Assembly: GCF_030127105.1 (NCBI RefSeq)
Contig: NZ_CP126161.1
Location: 620,001 to 684,000, forward strand
DNA: 64,000 nucleotides
Direction of reading: 5' to 3'
Source of the DNA: Haloarcula pelagica
GTDB lineage: Archaea > Halobacteriota > Halobacteria > Halobacteriales > Haloarculaceae
Below are positions 17,473 to 25,784 of this stretch, in pieces (positions within the stretch are counted from its first letter, which is position 1; each line of letters opens with the position of its first letter). The translations under genes and the position numbers were made by a program. The notes under the pieces are model-generated. The model saw only the letters and a list, made by a program, of their open reading frames with translations. It ran no database searches and had not been told where the DNA came from.

Positions 17473-18719
17473 CACCGGACGGCGAGGACGGCGTGCTCGT
17501 CCTCGACAGCGACGGCCAGTGTGCGCTGAGTATCGTCCGTTCACTGGGGAGCAAGGGTATCCCCGTCACCGCGGGGAGCAGTACGCCGTGGTCGCTGGGC
17601 CGGCTCTCGCGGTACAGCGACGACTGGTACGTCTATCCGGACCCGACGCGGGACTGCCGGGCGTTTCTGGAAGTGTTGCAGTCACACCTGGACCAGTCCG
17701 ACTACGACATCGTGATCCCCGCGAACGACGCGACGGCGCTGCTCGTGGCACAACACAAGCCGACCCTGGAGGCGACCGGGACCCGCGTCGCCTGCGAGGA
17801 CTGGCCGACCTTCCGTCGGGTATACGACAAAGGAGCGCTGTTCGAGACCATCTCGCCGCTCGATGTCCCCACCCCCGAGACACACAGCCCGGAGTCGATC
17901 GAGGCGGTGGAGGCGATGGCCCCGGACCTGGACTACCCGGTCGTCGTCAAGCCCCGGAGCAAGAGCCACCTCGTCGACAACGCCGTCGAGACCACGCTCG
18001 TGACCGACGACAACTACGCCCGGTCACCCGCGGAGTTAGTGCGTACCTACCGCCGGTTCGTCGAGGGACACGAGGGGCTGACTCGCCAGTATCCGCTCGT
18101 CCAGGCGTACGTTCCCGGCCGGACGACCACGACGGTCGGGCTGGCGATCGAGGGGACGTTCGTCGAGTTCTTCCAGGAAGTACGGCTGCGGACCTACCCC
18201 GCGTCCGGCGGGAACTCGGCACTGCTCGGATCGATGCGGGACCGGACGATGCTCGACCACGCCGAGACGGTCCTGACGGCCGTCGACTGGACCGGGCCGG
18301 CGATGGTGGAGTTCATGCAGACTCCGGACGGCGAGTTCTCCGTCATCGAGGTCAACGGCCGCTACTGGGGCTCGCTTCCCTTCGCGATTGAGAGCGGCGT
18401 CGACATCCCCTGGCACCACTACCGACACCTCATGGGACACCGGCCGGTCAACCCCCGTCCGAGCGGGGCCTACCGGACCGACATCGTCCAGCGGCGGCTG
18501 TTCTACGAGGACTGCAAGTGGCTCGTCGAGAACCTCGCCCGCGGGAACGTCGCCGCTGTCGCACCGTTTCTCGGTGACTTCCTGCGCACCCGACACACCT
18601 TCGTCGACGACGACGACCCGCTGCCGACCCTGGCGGTGCTGGCACAGGCCGGCTGGCTCGGCTCGACGACAGGCTGGGCGGAGCTCCGGGGGGCGATCGA
18701 CCGGTTCACCGGTTCCTGA
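17469..18719 (+). CDS. ATP-grasp carboxylate-amine ligase
   Basis: This 416-residue protein has an N-terminal Rossmann-like pre-ATP-grasp domain (GVLVLDSDGQCALSIVRSLG), ATP-binding lysines (YPVVVKPRSKSH, then PLVQAYVPGRTTTT) and the metal-binding motif FSVIEVNGRYWGSLPFA. It resembles the CarB/D-Ala-D-Ala ligase-like proteins used in polysaccharide and natural-product clusters. ATG 17469 overlaps the previous stop by 4 bases; an in-frame GTG at 17454 is less likely. The 3' end overlaps the convergent gene by 14 bases. Confidence 0.85.
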   Translation: MTPDGEDGVLVLDSDGQCALSIVRSLGSKGIPVTAGSSTPWSLGRLSRYSDDWYVYPDPTRDCRAFLEVLQSHLDQSDYDIVIPANDATALLVAQHKPTLEATGTRVACEDWPTFRRVYDKGALFETISPLDVPTPETHSPESIEAVEAMAPDLDYPVVVKPRSKSHLVDNAVETTLVTDDNYARSPAELVRTYRRFVEGHEGLTRQYPLVQAYVPGRTTTTVGLAIEGTFVEFFQEVRLRTYPASGGNSALLGSMRDRTMLDHAETVLTAVDWTGPAMVEFMQTPDGEFSVIEVNGRYWGSLPFAIESGVDIPWHHYRHLMGHRPVNPRPSGAYRTDIVQRRLFYEDCKWLVENLARGNVAAVAPFLGDFLRTRHTFVDDDDPLPTLAVLAQAGWLGSTTGWAELRGAIDRFTGS

Positions 18720-19917
18720 CCGCCTGGAGATACGTAGCCAGGGCGTAACAGGGCCAGGCCTGACACCAGCGCATCAGCGTCGTCCGCTCGGTGTACAGTC
18801 GGTGTTTCCTGAAGGCGAACCGCCCGCCGCCGACGTAGAGGGTATCGAGCAGCCACGCGACGATGCGGCCGGCGAAGGCGTGGTCCCCGGCAGCGGTAAA
18901 CGCCAGGATTCCCTGTGCGGCCGCGTGGACATCTCGGGGGTACGACGCCGTCTCGTCCCAGTTGGGCGCTCCGTCGGCCCGGAACAGCGACCGCCGGAGG
19001 AAAGCGAGCGCGTCGGCGAGCGACTCCGCGTATCTGTCCGTCCCGGTGACCTCGTGGTACCGGAGCAGCGACTCGACGACGAAGCAGTTGTGGTGGGTGT
19101 CCATCGAGAGGTGTGAGGCGCTGGCCGGGACCCGGTAGTACCAGCCGCCCCGGTCGGTCTGGTGGCCGACGACGAAGTCGAGCAACGCCGCGGCCCGTTG
19201 GCGGAGGCGGTCCCGGCCGACCCGTTCGTAGAGGTCGAGGAAGGTCTGTGCGGCCATCGCGGTCGCGTTGAGCGTGTGCTGGGCCGGCCGGTCCTGCGGG
19301 TAGTAGTCGATCCGGGCGGTGCCGTCGACCGTCCGATACCGCATGTCCTCGACGAGGAACCGTTCGGCGGTCCGGGCGATGTCGGCGTAGCGGTCGTCGT
19401 AGTCGGCCGCGGCCAGCAGTCCCTTCACCGCGACGGCGGTCGTCACGACATCGGGTTCGGCGGGTGTCGTCTTGTGGTCGAGGTGCTGGTGGTCGTGGCG
19501 GTGGCCGCCACAGAACCCGCTGTACCCCCGACAGCGGTTGTCGACGAGCCAGTCGGCCAGCCGACACGCCGCCGCCCGGTGGTCGAAGCCGTCGTGTTCC
19601 GGGGGGAGTCGATCGAGGATTCGGTGGACGAGCACGAACAGGCCGGCGCCCATGAAGCTCCGGCGCTGCTCGACGAGAAACAGCGGCCGGACGTTGACCG
19701 GTGTCCGTTTGATCCCCTCCTGGAACGCGAGGTTCAGCCACCGGTTCTCGACGGGGAGCGCGGTCCGGAAGCGACTGCTCAGCCCGTCGGCGTAGTCCCA
19801 GCCGGTGTACTCGCGGTCGGCAGCGTAAGCCAGCGCCTGTTCGAGGACCTGACGGGCGCGGTCGGTGTCGGCCGGAGGGACCGACGGTGACCGCGCCGCG
19901 GCCGGTGACTGGTGCAT
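18706..19917 (-). CDS. Alpha/alpha-toroid (terpenoid-cyclase/glycosidase-like fold) protein
   Basis: The 403-residue, helix-rich protein has repeated blocks that end in GGW or G-x-F turns (HQTDRGGWYYRVPAS, GHRHDHQHLDHKT, YVGGGRFAFRKHRLY), as in alpha/alpha barrels. Histidine clusters near residues 145-155 (HRHDHQHLDH) may bind metal. Haloarchaeal relatives often carry misleading transporter names; there are no membrane helices here. Being opposite to, and overlapping, the ATP-grasp pair and next to a sulfatase-fold enzyme, it may process a glycan or lipid-linked polymer, but this is context only. Confidence 0.7.
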   Translation of the reverse strand: MHQSPAAARSPSVPPADTDRARQVLEQALAYAADREYTGWDYADGLSSRFRTALPVENRWLNLAFQEGIKRTPVNVRPLFLVEQRRSFMGAGLFVLVHRILDRLPPEHDGFDHRAAACRLADWLVDNRCRGYSGFCGGHRHDHQHLDHKTTPAEPDVVTTAVAVKGLLAAADYDDRYADIARTAERFLVEDMRYRTVDGTARIDYYPQDRPAQHTLNATAMAAQTFLDLYERVGRDRLRQRAAALLDFVVGHQTDRGGWYYRVPASASHLSMDTHHNCFVVESLLRYHEVTGTDRYAESLADALAFLRRSLFRADGAPNWDETASYPRDVHAAAQGILAFTAAGDHAFAGRIVAWLLDTLYVGGGRFAFRKHRLYTERTTLMRWCQAWPCYALATYLQAVRNR

Positions 19918-19980
19918 GGGCCGTTCGCCTGCCGGGTTTCGCCGTCCCGGGCTTGGTTATGTCGCGGTTACCGGGGACGC

Positions 19981-21300
19981 TCAGTAGTAGCCGAGCGCGG
20001 CCAGTTGCTCCTTGGTCGCGTCGCTGGCCTGGCGGCCCTCCAGTGGCTCACGCACCCCTGGCTGTGCCTCGGTGAACGCCTCGTCGACCCGGTGCGGTTC
20101 GATCCGCTCGCTCCGCGAGACTGCTCCGGGGCCGTGGATGCGGCACTCGGCGGCCGTCTCCCCCCAGTAGTACCGTTTCCGAACGGCACGCTCGTCGTCC
20201 GGGTCGGGACGGTAGACGGCCCGACTCGGGGCCAGGAACTGCGACGGGTCCACACAGGCGTCTTCGAACCGCTCGCGAAGGTCGGCCGTCACGGGCTGTT
20301 TGGTCGTGAGAACCCGGTCACGAGCGAATCCGTCGACGATCGGCTCCCCGTCGAGGGCCGACTCGACGACCGACGGGAACGCGGTCAGCGCGGCGGGCCG
20401 GTGACACCGCCGGCCGTCGCCACCACCGGGCGGACGGACCACGAGCGGGACGTACAACAGCGTCTCGTGCATCGGGACGATGTGCGAGACGGCGGGCGGT
20501 TCGTCCGGGAGCAGGCCCGGGCGGCCGAACCCGTCGCCGTGGTCGCCACAGATCACGACGAGCGTCTCGTCGAGCACGCCGTCGTCGCGGAGGCGGCCGA
20601 GCAGTCGCTCGACGAGAGCGTCGGCCTGTCGGATCCCCCCGTCGTAGAGGGCTTCGAGTCCGTTCAGTTGCCAGTACGGTCTGTCGCCGCCGTGGAACGC
20701 CCACTCCCAGCGCGTCGGGAGGTCCCGCTGGAGCGCCCTGGCCTCGTCGTCGCCCCAGCGGTCGAACGCCGCCCGGGGTTCGAACGGCCGGTGGGCGTCC
20801 ATGAAGTTGACACAGGCGGCCCAGGGGCCGTCCCGGTCGGTGACCCACGAGTCGAAGCTATCGGCGTAGTAGAACCCGTCGGGGCCGGGGTTCAGCGCCG
20901 TCGTGTCGTAGCCCCCGGGACAGGAGTCGGGGACCGTCTCCACCGTCTGGAAGGCGTCTTTGAGGCCGACCTTGTGGCTCGCGACGAACCCGTTCTCCGT
21001 GAACAGGCCGGTGTCGTACCCCTCGGCAGCGAGCGTCTCGAACACCGTGTTCCCCGGGAGCAAGCGGTCGTGGACCGTCACCCTGTGTTCGTGGGCCTCC
21101 AGTCCCGTAAAGAGGGAGACGTGGCTCGGCAGACTCCAGTTCGACGGCGCGCGGGCCTGGGTGTACACCGTCGACTCCGCGGCCAGCGACTCCAGAAACG
21201 GTGTGGTCGGCCGTCGGTGGCCGTACAGCGAGCAGTTGTGTGCTCGAACGGAGTCCAACACCACGAGCAAGACGTTCGGTGCCGTCTCGACGCCAGACAT
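19981..21300 (-). CDS. Sulfatase / alkaline-phosphatase-superfamily enzyme with Ser nucleophile
   Basis: The 439-residue protein has the metal-binding start NVLLVVLDSVRAHNCSLYG (D16), the nucleophile region SNWSLPSHVSLFTG and the second metal cluster VVICGDHGDGFG. The sulfatase position that would carry Cys/Ser-x-Pro-x-Arg is S56-L-P-S-H: Ser rather than Cys and His rather than Arg. A formylglycine-dependent type I sulfatase is therefore doubtful; a phosphoglycerol- or phosphoethanolamine-transferase-like or phosphodiesterase role is equally possible. No signal peptide or membrane helix is seen, so it may act inside the cell. Confidence 0.8.
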   Translation of the reverse strand: MSGVETAPNVLLVVLDSVRAHNCSLYGHRRPTTPFLESLAAESTVYTQARAPSNWSLPSHVSLFTGLEAHEHRVTVHDRLLPGNTVFETLAAEGYDTGLFTENGFVASHKVGLKDAFQTVETVPDSCPGGYDTTALNPGPDGFYYADSFDSWVTDRDGPWAACVNFMDAHRPFEPRAAFDRWGDDEARALQRDLPTRWEWAFHGGDRPYWQLNGLEALYDGGIRQADALVERLLGRLRDDGVLDETLVVICGDHGDGFGRPGLLPDEPPAVSHIVPMHETLLYVPLVVRPPGGGDGRRCHRPAALTAFPSVVESALDGEPIVDGFARDRVLTTKQPVTADLRERFEDACVDPSQFLAPSRAVYRPDPDDERAVRKRYYWGETAAECRIHGPGAVSRSERIEPHRVDEAFTEAQPGVREPLEGRQASDATKEQLAALGYY

Positions 21301-21533
21301 ACCCTCCCGTCGGTGGCATCCGGTGTAGGGGTCGCTAATTGGGCAACGTGTGTGGGTTGTCGTCTCCCGACCGCTCGTGAGTGGTCAGGAGACTCGACAG
21401 CCACTCGTCGAACGCCGTCTCCACGGCCCGCTCGGATCGTAGCGGTGGCTGTCGGCCGACGCCCGGAATCCGCCGCGTGCTCGCCCCGACAGTGGGGTAA
21501 GACCTCCCTACCGCGAGCCAGCGGACAGTATCC

Positions 21534-21543
21534 AAAAGTTAAG
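21534..21543 (+). promoter_or_regulatory. TATA-like promoter of the TFB-like gene
   Basis: AAAAGTTAAG, about 26-35 bases before the ATG at 21569, is at the right distance for a leaderless or short-leader transcript. Confidence 0.45.
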
Positions 21544-21568
21544 ACAGTGACGGTCGAATGGGGCAACC

Positions 21569-23317
21569 ATGTCGAGCAGCTCAGACGACAGCGTCGAAAG
21601 TCGGTTGGCCCAGGTGGGCGAACAGCTCCGGATCCCGAACAACACACTCCAGATCACACAGGTCCGGCTGAACCAGCTGAGCAACGAGCCCGATGTCGAC
21701 GCGGACAGTCTCGACAACGTCGCGGCAGCGGCGCTCGCCCTCTCCTCGCGTGAAGACGGGCTGCCGGTCAGCGAACACGACATCGCGAAGGCGTGGTCCG
21801 AGTTGCTCGACGCCGACCGGGATATCGCGATCTCACACCAGCAACTCGAAGCCGTCGGCTCCTATCTCGATATCGACGACGTACCGCCGCATCCGGACGC
21901 GCTCGTCCAGGGCTTCGGCGAGGCCGTCGACATGCCCGACGAACTCGTCAACGTCGGCCACCGCATCCTCCACGATTCGTTCGAGGCCGACGCGACGGTG
22001 GTCTCGGGCGGTCCCTCGCCGGCGGCGACGGCGGGCGCGGTTCTCTCGCTTGCGGCGATCGTCAACGGCGACGCCGACACCTTCGATCAGGACACGCTCG
22101 GGCAGGCCTCGGGGACGAACGAAGTGACCGTCCGGAACCGCGCCCACGAACTCAAGGACCTCCTGGGCGAGGACCACTTACAGAGCGACCGATATCGGGT
22201 CGCGCCGGACGCCGACGGGACCGAGACAGCAGCGTCGAGCGACGATACGGCCGACGGGACCGAGACACAGTCGACGGCCGCCGACGGCGCCGGCACCGAG
22301 AGCGAGGACGCCGCGGCGGACGACGACACGGTGACCGCGGCCGAGGACGGTACGGCGGTCGTCGAGGCCGAGAAGTACGTCGAGACGGTCACGTCGATGT
22401 ACCCGGACGAGCTCCCGACCACCACGAGCGTGGCCGAGGCCCACGACGAGAGCGAGGGGACCGTCGGTGACGCCCTCGAACAGCTCGCCGACGACGGGAC
22501 GCTCAAGCGCAAGCACGCCGGGTCCGTGGTCGTCTGGATCCCCGCCGAGCAGAACGGTGTCGGGACGGACCTGACCGTCGACGCCGTCGAGACCGAGGTC
22601 GACGCCCTGGTCGAGGAGCTCGACATCGGCGCCTCGACGCGGCTGCTGGCCCGCGGGATGGTCAGCGACGCGGTCGACGACGTTGCCGTCGAGGACGCTG
22701 CCGAGCTGGCCGGTGCGACGGTCGTCGGGGCGTCCCGGATGGAGGAAGGCGATGTCGGCGCGGTCGAGGTCGCACGGGTCCGGGAGTTCCCGCCGCGGGT
22801 CCTCTCACAGTGGCTCGACACGCTCGACGGGACCGTCGATGTCGAGATTCCGCGGCGGGACCCCGAGGAGGTCGTCGGTGACATCGCCGACGAGGTCGGG
22901 ATCGCCACCGACATCCAGGAGGAGAGCCTGCGATCGCTCGACCGGTACGACCCCACCGAGAGCGACGCCGACTACACGGCGGCCGAACTGGGCGCCGGCG
23001 CGGTCGTCTTCGCCGCGACCGTCAACGGCACCCAGCTCGATATCACGTCTCTGGGTGAGGTGAGCGGTGCCGACCCGAACTACATCACCGACGCGATGAA
23101 CAGCATCGTCGTCTCGCTGTGTCTCGGGCTCGTCCGCGGTGACATCGACTACGCGGAGTGTGCCTGGACGACCGACCTCCTGGAGTCGGAGCTGTCGCCG
23201 GACATCGGCGACTCCTACACGGGCCGTGTGATCGCGCTCGCCAAGACCTACACCGCGGGCCGCGAGGGGCGTCACATCGACGACGCCACGCTCGATGTCG
23301 TGCTCGGCGAGGAGTGA
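21569..23317 (+). CDS. TFB-like multi-cyclin protein with winged helix, no zinc ribbon
   Basis: The protein has 582 residues. Residues 11-100 and 107-199 line up with the two cyclin repeats of archaeal TFB: the second has SGGPSPAATAGAVLSLAAIV and TNEVTVRNRAHELKDLL, the TFB pattern GKSPxGLAAAA and SEVTIRNRYKEL. There is no N-terminal zinc ribbon and no B-reader/linker, which TFB needs to recruit RNA polymerase. A Thr/Asp/Glu-rich linker (212-265) leads to a winged helix (268-325; SVAEAHDESEGTVGDALEQL). A further cyclin-like repeat is at about 430-520 (EVGIATDIQEESLRSLDRY; TSLGEVSGADPNYITDAMN). It may be a promoter-binding regulator or TFB antagonist, or could have moved to another role. The gene is 64 bases before a coiled-coil membrane protein gene. 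Confidence 0.75.
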   Translation: MSSSSDDSVESRLAQVGEQLRIPNNTLQITQVRLNQLSNEPDVDADSLDNVAAAALALSSREDGLPVSEHDIAKAWSELLDADRDIAISHQQLEAVGSYLDIDDVPPHPDALVQGFGEAVDMPDELVNVGHRILHDSFEADATVVSGGPSPAATAGAVLSLAAIVNGDADTFDQDTLGQASGTNEVTVRNRAHELKDLLGEDHLQSDRYRVAPDADGTETAASSDDTADGTETQSTAADGAGTESEDAAADDDTVTAAEDGTAVVEAEKYVETVTSMYPDELPTTTSVAEAHDESEGTVGDALEQLADDGTLKRKHAGSVVVWIPAEQNGVGTDLTVDAVETEVDALVEELDIGASTRLLARGMVSDAVDDVAVEDAAELAGATVVGASRMEEGDVGAVEVARVREFPPRVLSQWLDTLDGTVDVEIPRRDPEEVVGDIADEVGIATDIQEESLRSLDRYDPTESDADYTAAELGAGAVVFAATVNGTQLDITSLGEVSGADPNYITDAMNSIVVSLCLGLVRGDIDYAECAWTTDLLESELSPDIGDSYTGRVIALAKTYTAGREGRHIDDATLDVVLGEE

Positions 23318-23381
23318 CGCGACGGTCGGGTGAGCAACAAGCTACTTGTGGTGTGGTGTCGACATCCCACGCAGAAGGGTC

Positions 23382-24092
23382 ATGAGCGACGATAACAACC
23401 CGCAGGACGACCTCCCGTTCGAGACCAGTGAGGGGGACGAGAGCGATCAACCGCCCGACGGCGACGTAGCAGGCGGCGGCCAGAGCATCGAACGGGAAGA
23501 GCGGCTCAACGAGTGGGAACAGCGCCTCGAACAGCGCGAGCGGGAACTCGACCAGCGCGCACAGGAGCTCGATCAGCGCGAGCGGGAGCTCGATCAACAG
23601 GAAGAAGAGACGCTCAAGCGCCGCGAACAGACCGTCGACCTCCGGGAGGAACTCGAAGACAAGGAGGCCGAACTCGCCGAGTTCGAGTCCAACCTCGAAG
23701 ACCGGCGGACGGCGCTCAACGAGCGCGAGCGGGAACTCGACGAGCGGGCGGCCCAACTCGACCGCGAGGCCGAGACGCTGGAGGCGTACGTCGGCGACCA
23801 GCTCGACGATCTGACGGGGGAACTGGGCGAGCAGGTCGAAGCGTCGGTCACCGCGGCCATGGAGTCTCAGGACTTCGGTTCCGGCCGCCTCGGCGCACTC
23901 GGCGGGGTGTCGCTTGGGCTGCTCGGCCTGGTGCTCGTCGTCGGCGGGGTCGCCAACGGCATCGCGCTGCAGGCCGGCGGACTGCCGACGCTGTTCAGCC
24001 CGGCGGCCGCGACGCTGAACTACGCCGCCAGCACGGTGTTGCTCCTGTTCGGACTGGCCCTGAACCTCGCCGCCGCTGCCGGCCGAGTGTGA
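23382..24092 (+). CDS. Coiled-coil protein with two C-terminal membrane helices
   Basis: The 236-residue protein has an acidic disordered head (1-35), a highly charged coiled coil (about 37-140) built from repeats of REREL-DQRAQELDQ type, an amphipathic linker, and two hydrophobic helices at about 170-192 and 205-228 with a short hairpin. Topology predicts a long cytoplasmic rod anchored in the membrane. The start at 23382 follows a short promoter-like gap after the TFB-like gene on the same strand. I do not recognise the function. Confidence 0.75.
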   Translation: MSDDNNPQDDLPFETSEGDESDQPPDGDVAGGGQSIEREERLNEWEQRLEQRERELDQRAQELDQRERELDQQEEETLKRREQTVDLREELEDKEAELAEFESNLEDRRTALNERERELDERAAQLDREAETLEAYVGDQLDDLTGELGEQVEASVTAAMESQDFGSGRLGALGGVSLGLLGLVLVVGGVANGIALQAGGLPTLFSPAAATLNYAASTVLLLFGLALNLAAAAGRV

Positions 24093-24159
24093 CGCGAGGG
24101 TCGTCGTTCCTCGACGGGCCGGGAGAACGACTTTAGCCGGGTCGCGCGTACAGTCGGCT

Positions 24160-24315
24160 ATGGGATTCGAAGCCTATCTCGACGACATCGGTCCAGCGAC
24201 GATGGCACTCATCGGGTTCATCCTGTTCGTCATCCCGGAGCCGGCGACCTCGGCGCTGGGTGCCGGACTCCTGTTACTGGGGGCGGCGTGGTGGTTCTAC
24301 GAGTGGCAGCGGTGA
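24160..24315 (+). CDS. Small two-helix membrane protein (51 residues)
   Basis: An ATG at 24160 opens a 51-residue frame: MGFEAYLDDIGPATMALIGF, then a short IPEPATS turn and a second helix GAGLLLLGAAWWFYEWQR. Two clean membrane helices with a proline turn, acidic N-terminus and codon third-position GC bias like the neighbours support a real gene. It ends 2 bases before the convergent deaminase stop. Function is unknown. Confidence 0.65.
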   Translation: MGFEAYLDDIGPATMALIGFILFVIPEPATSALGAGLLLLGAAWWFYEWQR

Positions 24316-24316
24316 G

Positions 24317-24778
24317 CTACCAGTCGTAGTCCTCGTGGATCTGACGCCCGACGGCGTTCTGGTGAGGCCCGACGACCTCGGTGACACCGTCTAAGATCTC
24401 CGCCGAGCGGACAGGGGCCTCCTGGTCGGTGAAGTCGCCGATCTCGTCGCCGCCGACGCTGTAGACGACGCGCCCGAGGCCGGCGTGTCTGATCCCGCCG
24501 GCACACATCGGACACGGCTCGGTACTCGTGTACATCACCGTCTCGGCGCGTTCCTCGGCTGTCAGCTCCTGGCGGGCGCGTTTCGCGAGGTCCAGTTCGG
24601 GGTGGCGGCGCACGTCGTCCTCGGTGACGACGCGGTTCGACGCCTCCATGATCACCTCGTCGTCGCGGACCAGAACCGATCCGAAGGGGCGATCGCCGCG
24701 CTCGGCCGCGACACGGGCGCGGACGAAGGCTGTCGCCATGTGTGCGTCGTGGTCGAACTCGTCGAACTCGGCGGACAT
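24317..24778 (-). CDS. Nucleoside/base deaminase (cytidine-deaminase superfamily)
   Basis: This 153-residue zinc enzyme has H-x-E as RRHPELDLAKRARQEL and the second zinc pair in TEPCPMCAGGIRHAGL. This is the tRNA-adenosine, guanine and cytosine deaminase layout. The H-P-E form in place of the usual H-A-E and the following D-L-A-K pattern argue against tRNA adenosine deaminase TadA, which is not expected in archaea anyway; guanine or cytosine deamination are options. The earlier in-frame start (24880) would add an arginine-rich leader that family members lack, so 24778 is chosen. Confidence 0.85.
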   Translation of the reverse strand: MSAEFDEFDHDAHMATAFVRARVAAERGDRPFGSVLVRDDEVIMEASNRVVTEDDVRRHPELDLAKRARQELTAEERAETVMYTSTEPCPMCAGGIRHAGLGRVVYSVGGDEIGDFTDQEAPVRSAEILDGVTEVVGPHQNAVGRQIHEDYDW

Positions 24779-24888
24779 ACTCGACCCTCGGACGGGACGG
24801 GCAAACGTCTCACGGTCGTCTCGTCCGCCGTCGCCGGGCCGGAGCGGTGACGGTCCGGCGCTCGCAAAAGTCGTGCCCACCCGTTAGG

Positions 24889-24895
24889 TTAAATA
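24889..24895 (+). promoter_or_regulatory. TATA box of the HTH gene at 24925
   Basis: TTAAATA, 30-36 bases before the ATG, sits in a marked AT-rich stretch (24887-24912) that stands out against the GC-rich background. Confidence 0.55.
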
Positions 24896-24924
24896 GAGTA
24901 TACATTAAATTCGTACAACACTTC

Positions 24925-25314
24925 ATGGGCAGCGACGAACGCAGGAGCGACGAGACGGTAGCTGATCGCTGGGACCGAGTGTTGCGGCAGTTGTCGGCGG
25001 AACCCCGCCGACAGGTACTGGCCGCGCTGCTGGAAGCCCCACCCGACAGCCGCCTCGCGGTTCCGGAGGGCGTCGTACCGGCCGGCTCGTCGATCGACCC
25101 GGAGGCGCTTTCGGTCCAGTTGCGCCACTGTCACCTGCCGACGCTGGCGGACGCGGGCTACGTCGTGTACGACGACGCGCCTTTCACCGTCGCCCGTGGT
25201 CCGAACTTCGACGAGGTGGCGGCGCCGCTGGAACTCGCCCGCAACGGGACGGCGGAGTTACCGGCCGATCTGGTCGACGGCTATCCGATACTTGATCCGA
25301 CGGCGACGGAGTGA
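24925..25314 (+). CDS. Small winged-helix-type protein, paralog of 29497-29892
   Basis: This 129-residue protein has a helix-turn-helix core: WDRVLRQLSAEPRRQVLAALL, a wing-like acidic region, and LRHCHLPTLADAGYVVYDD, the pattern seen in the haloarchaeal family called DUF7344 (name from memory). It shares DRWD, AEPRRQ, LLEAP, HSHLP/RHCHLP and the PFTV-RG-P-F-E segment with the protein at 29497-29892. Such proteins are probably transcription regulators. A strong TATA box is just upstream, and the gene stands alone. Confidence 0.75.
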   Translation: MGSDERRSDETVADRWDRVLRQLSAEPRRQVLAALLEAPPDSRLAVPEGVVPAGSSIDPEALSVQLRHCHLPTLADAGYVVYDDAPFTVARGPNFDEVAAPLELARNGTAELPADLVDGYPILDPTATE

Positions 25315-25407
25315 CGCTGTCGTCTGCGAGAAGTCACGGCCCGCACGTCACGGTCGGTGATCGGTCCAGACACAGCGTTTTTGCACGGGCACGCCTTGGA
25401 ACGGACG

Positions 25408-25761
25408 ATGACAGGCGGGACCACAGACGAGGAGTCGCTGTTCACGTTCCGGCGGGAGCGGCGGCTGACCCGGTCCCACGCGGTCCTGTGGGCGGTGATC
25501 CTCGCCGCGACGGTCGCCGACGTGCTGTTGACGATGACGGGGCTGGCACGCGGCTTCGAGGAGGGCAACGTCGTCGTGGCGACGCTGCTCGCGGAGTTCG
25601 GACTCGCCGGCCTGTGGCTCGTGAAGTTCGGGGCAATGGTGTGGCTCGTCGGCGGGTGGGCGCTGCTCTCGGACCGGAACGCGACGGTCTTTCTGGCGCT
25701 GTTCGCGACCGTGACGCTGGCCGTCGTGGTGTACAACACCGCGTTACTGCTGGGCGTCTGA
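25408..25761 (+). CDS. DUF5658-like membrane protein
   Basis: The 117-residue protein has three to four hydrophobic helices. The first carries VADVLLTMTGLARGFEEGN, the D-x-x-x-T and E-x-N pattern of the DUF5658 family, and the last ones (FGAMVWLVGGWALLS; FATVTLAVVVYNTALLLGV) end in the usual V-x-N motif. The start at 25408 is 52 bases after the longest open reading begins and fits the family length. Function is unknown. Confidence 0.7.
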   Translation: MTGGTTDEESLFTFRRERRLTRSHAVLWAVILAATVADVLLTMTGLARGFEEGNVVVATLLAEFGLAGLWLVKFGAMVWLVGGWALLSDRNATVFLALFATVTLAVVVYNTALLLGV

Positions 25762-25784
25762 ACGGCTGTCGCTGTGACACCCGT

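Noticed and set aside
21335-21535. Small minus-strand frame between the sulfatase and TFB-like genes
   Set aside because: 66 residues with a mixed composition and no promoter, no family; treated as non-coding.
23500-23780. Regular DNA repeats that could look like a tandem array or CRISPR
   Set aside because: They encode the heptad repeats of the coiled coil (REREL-DQ type); no conserved direct repeat with unique spacers.
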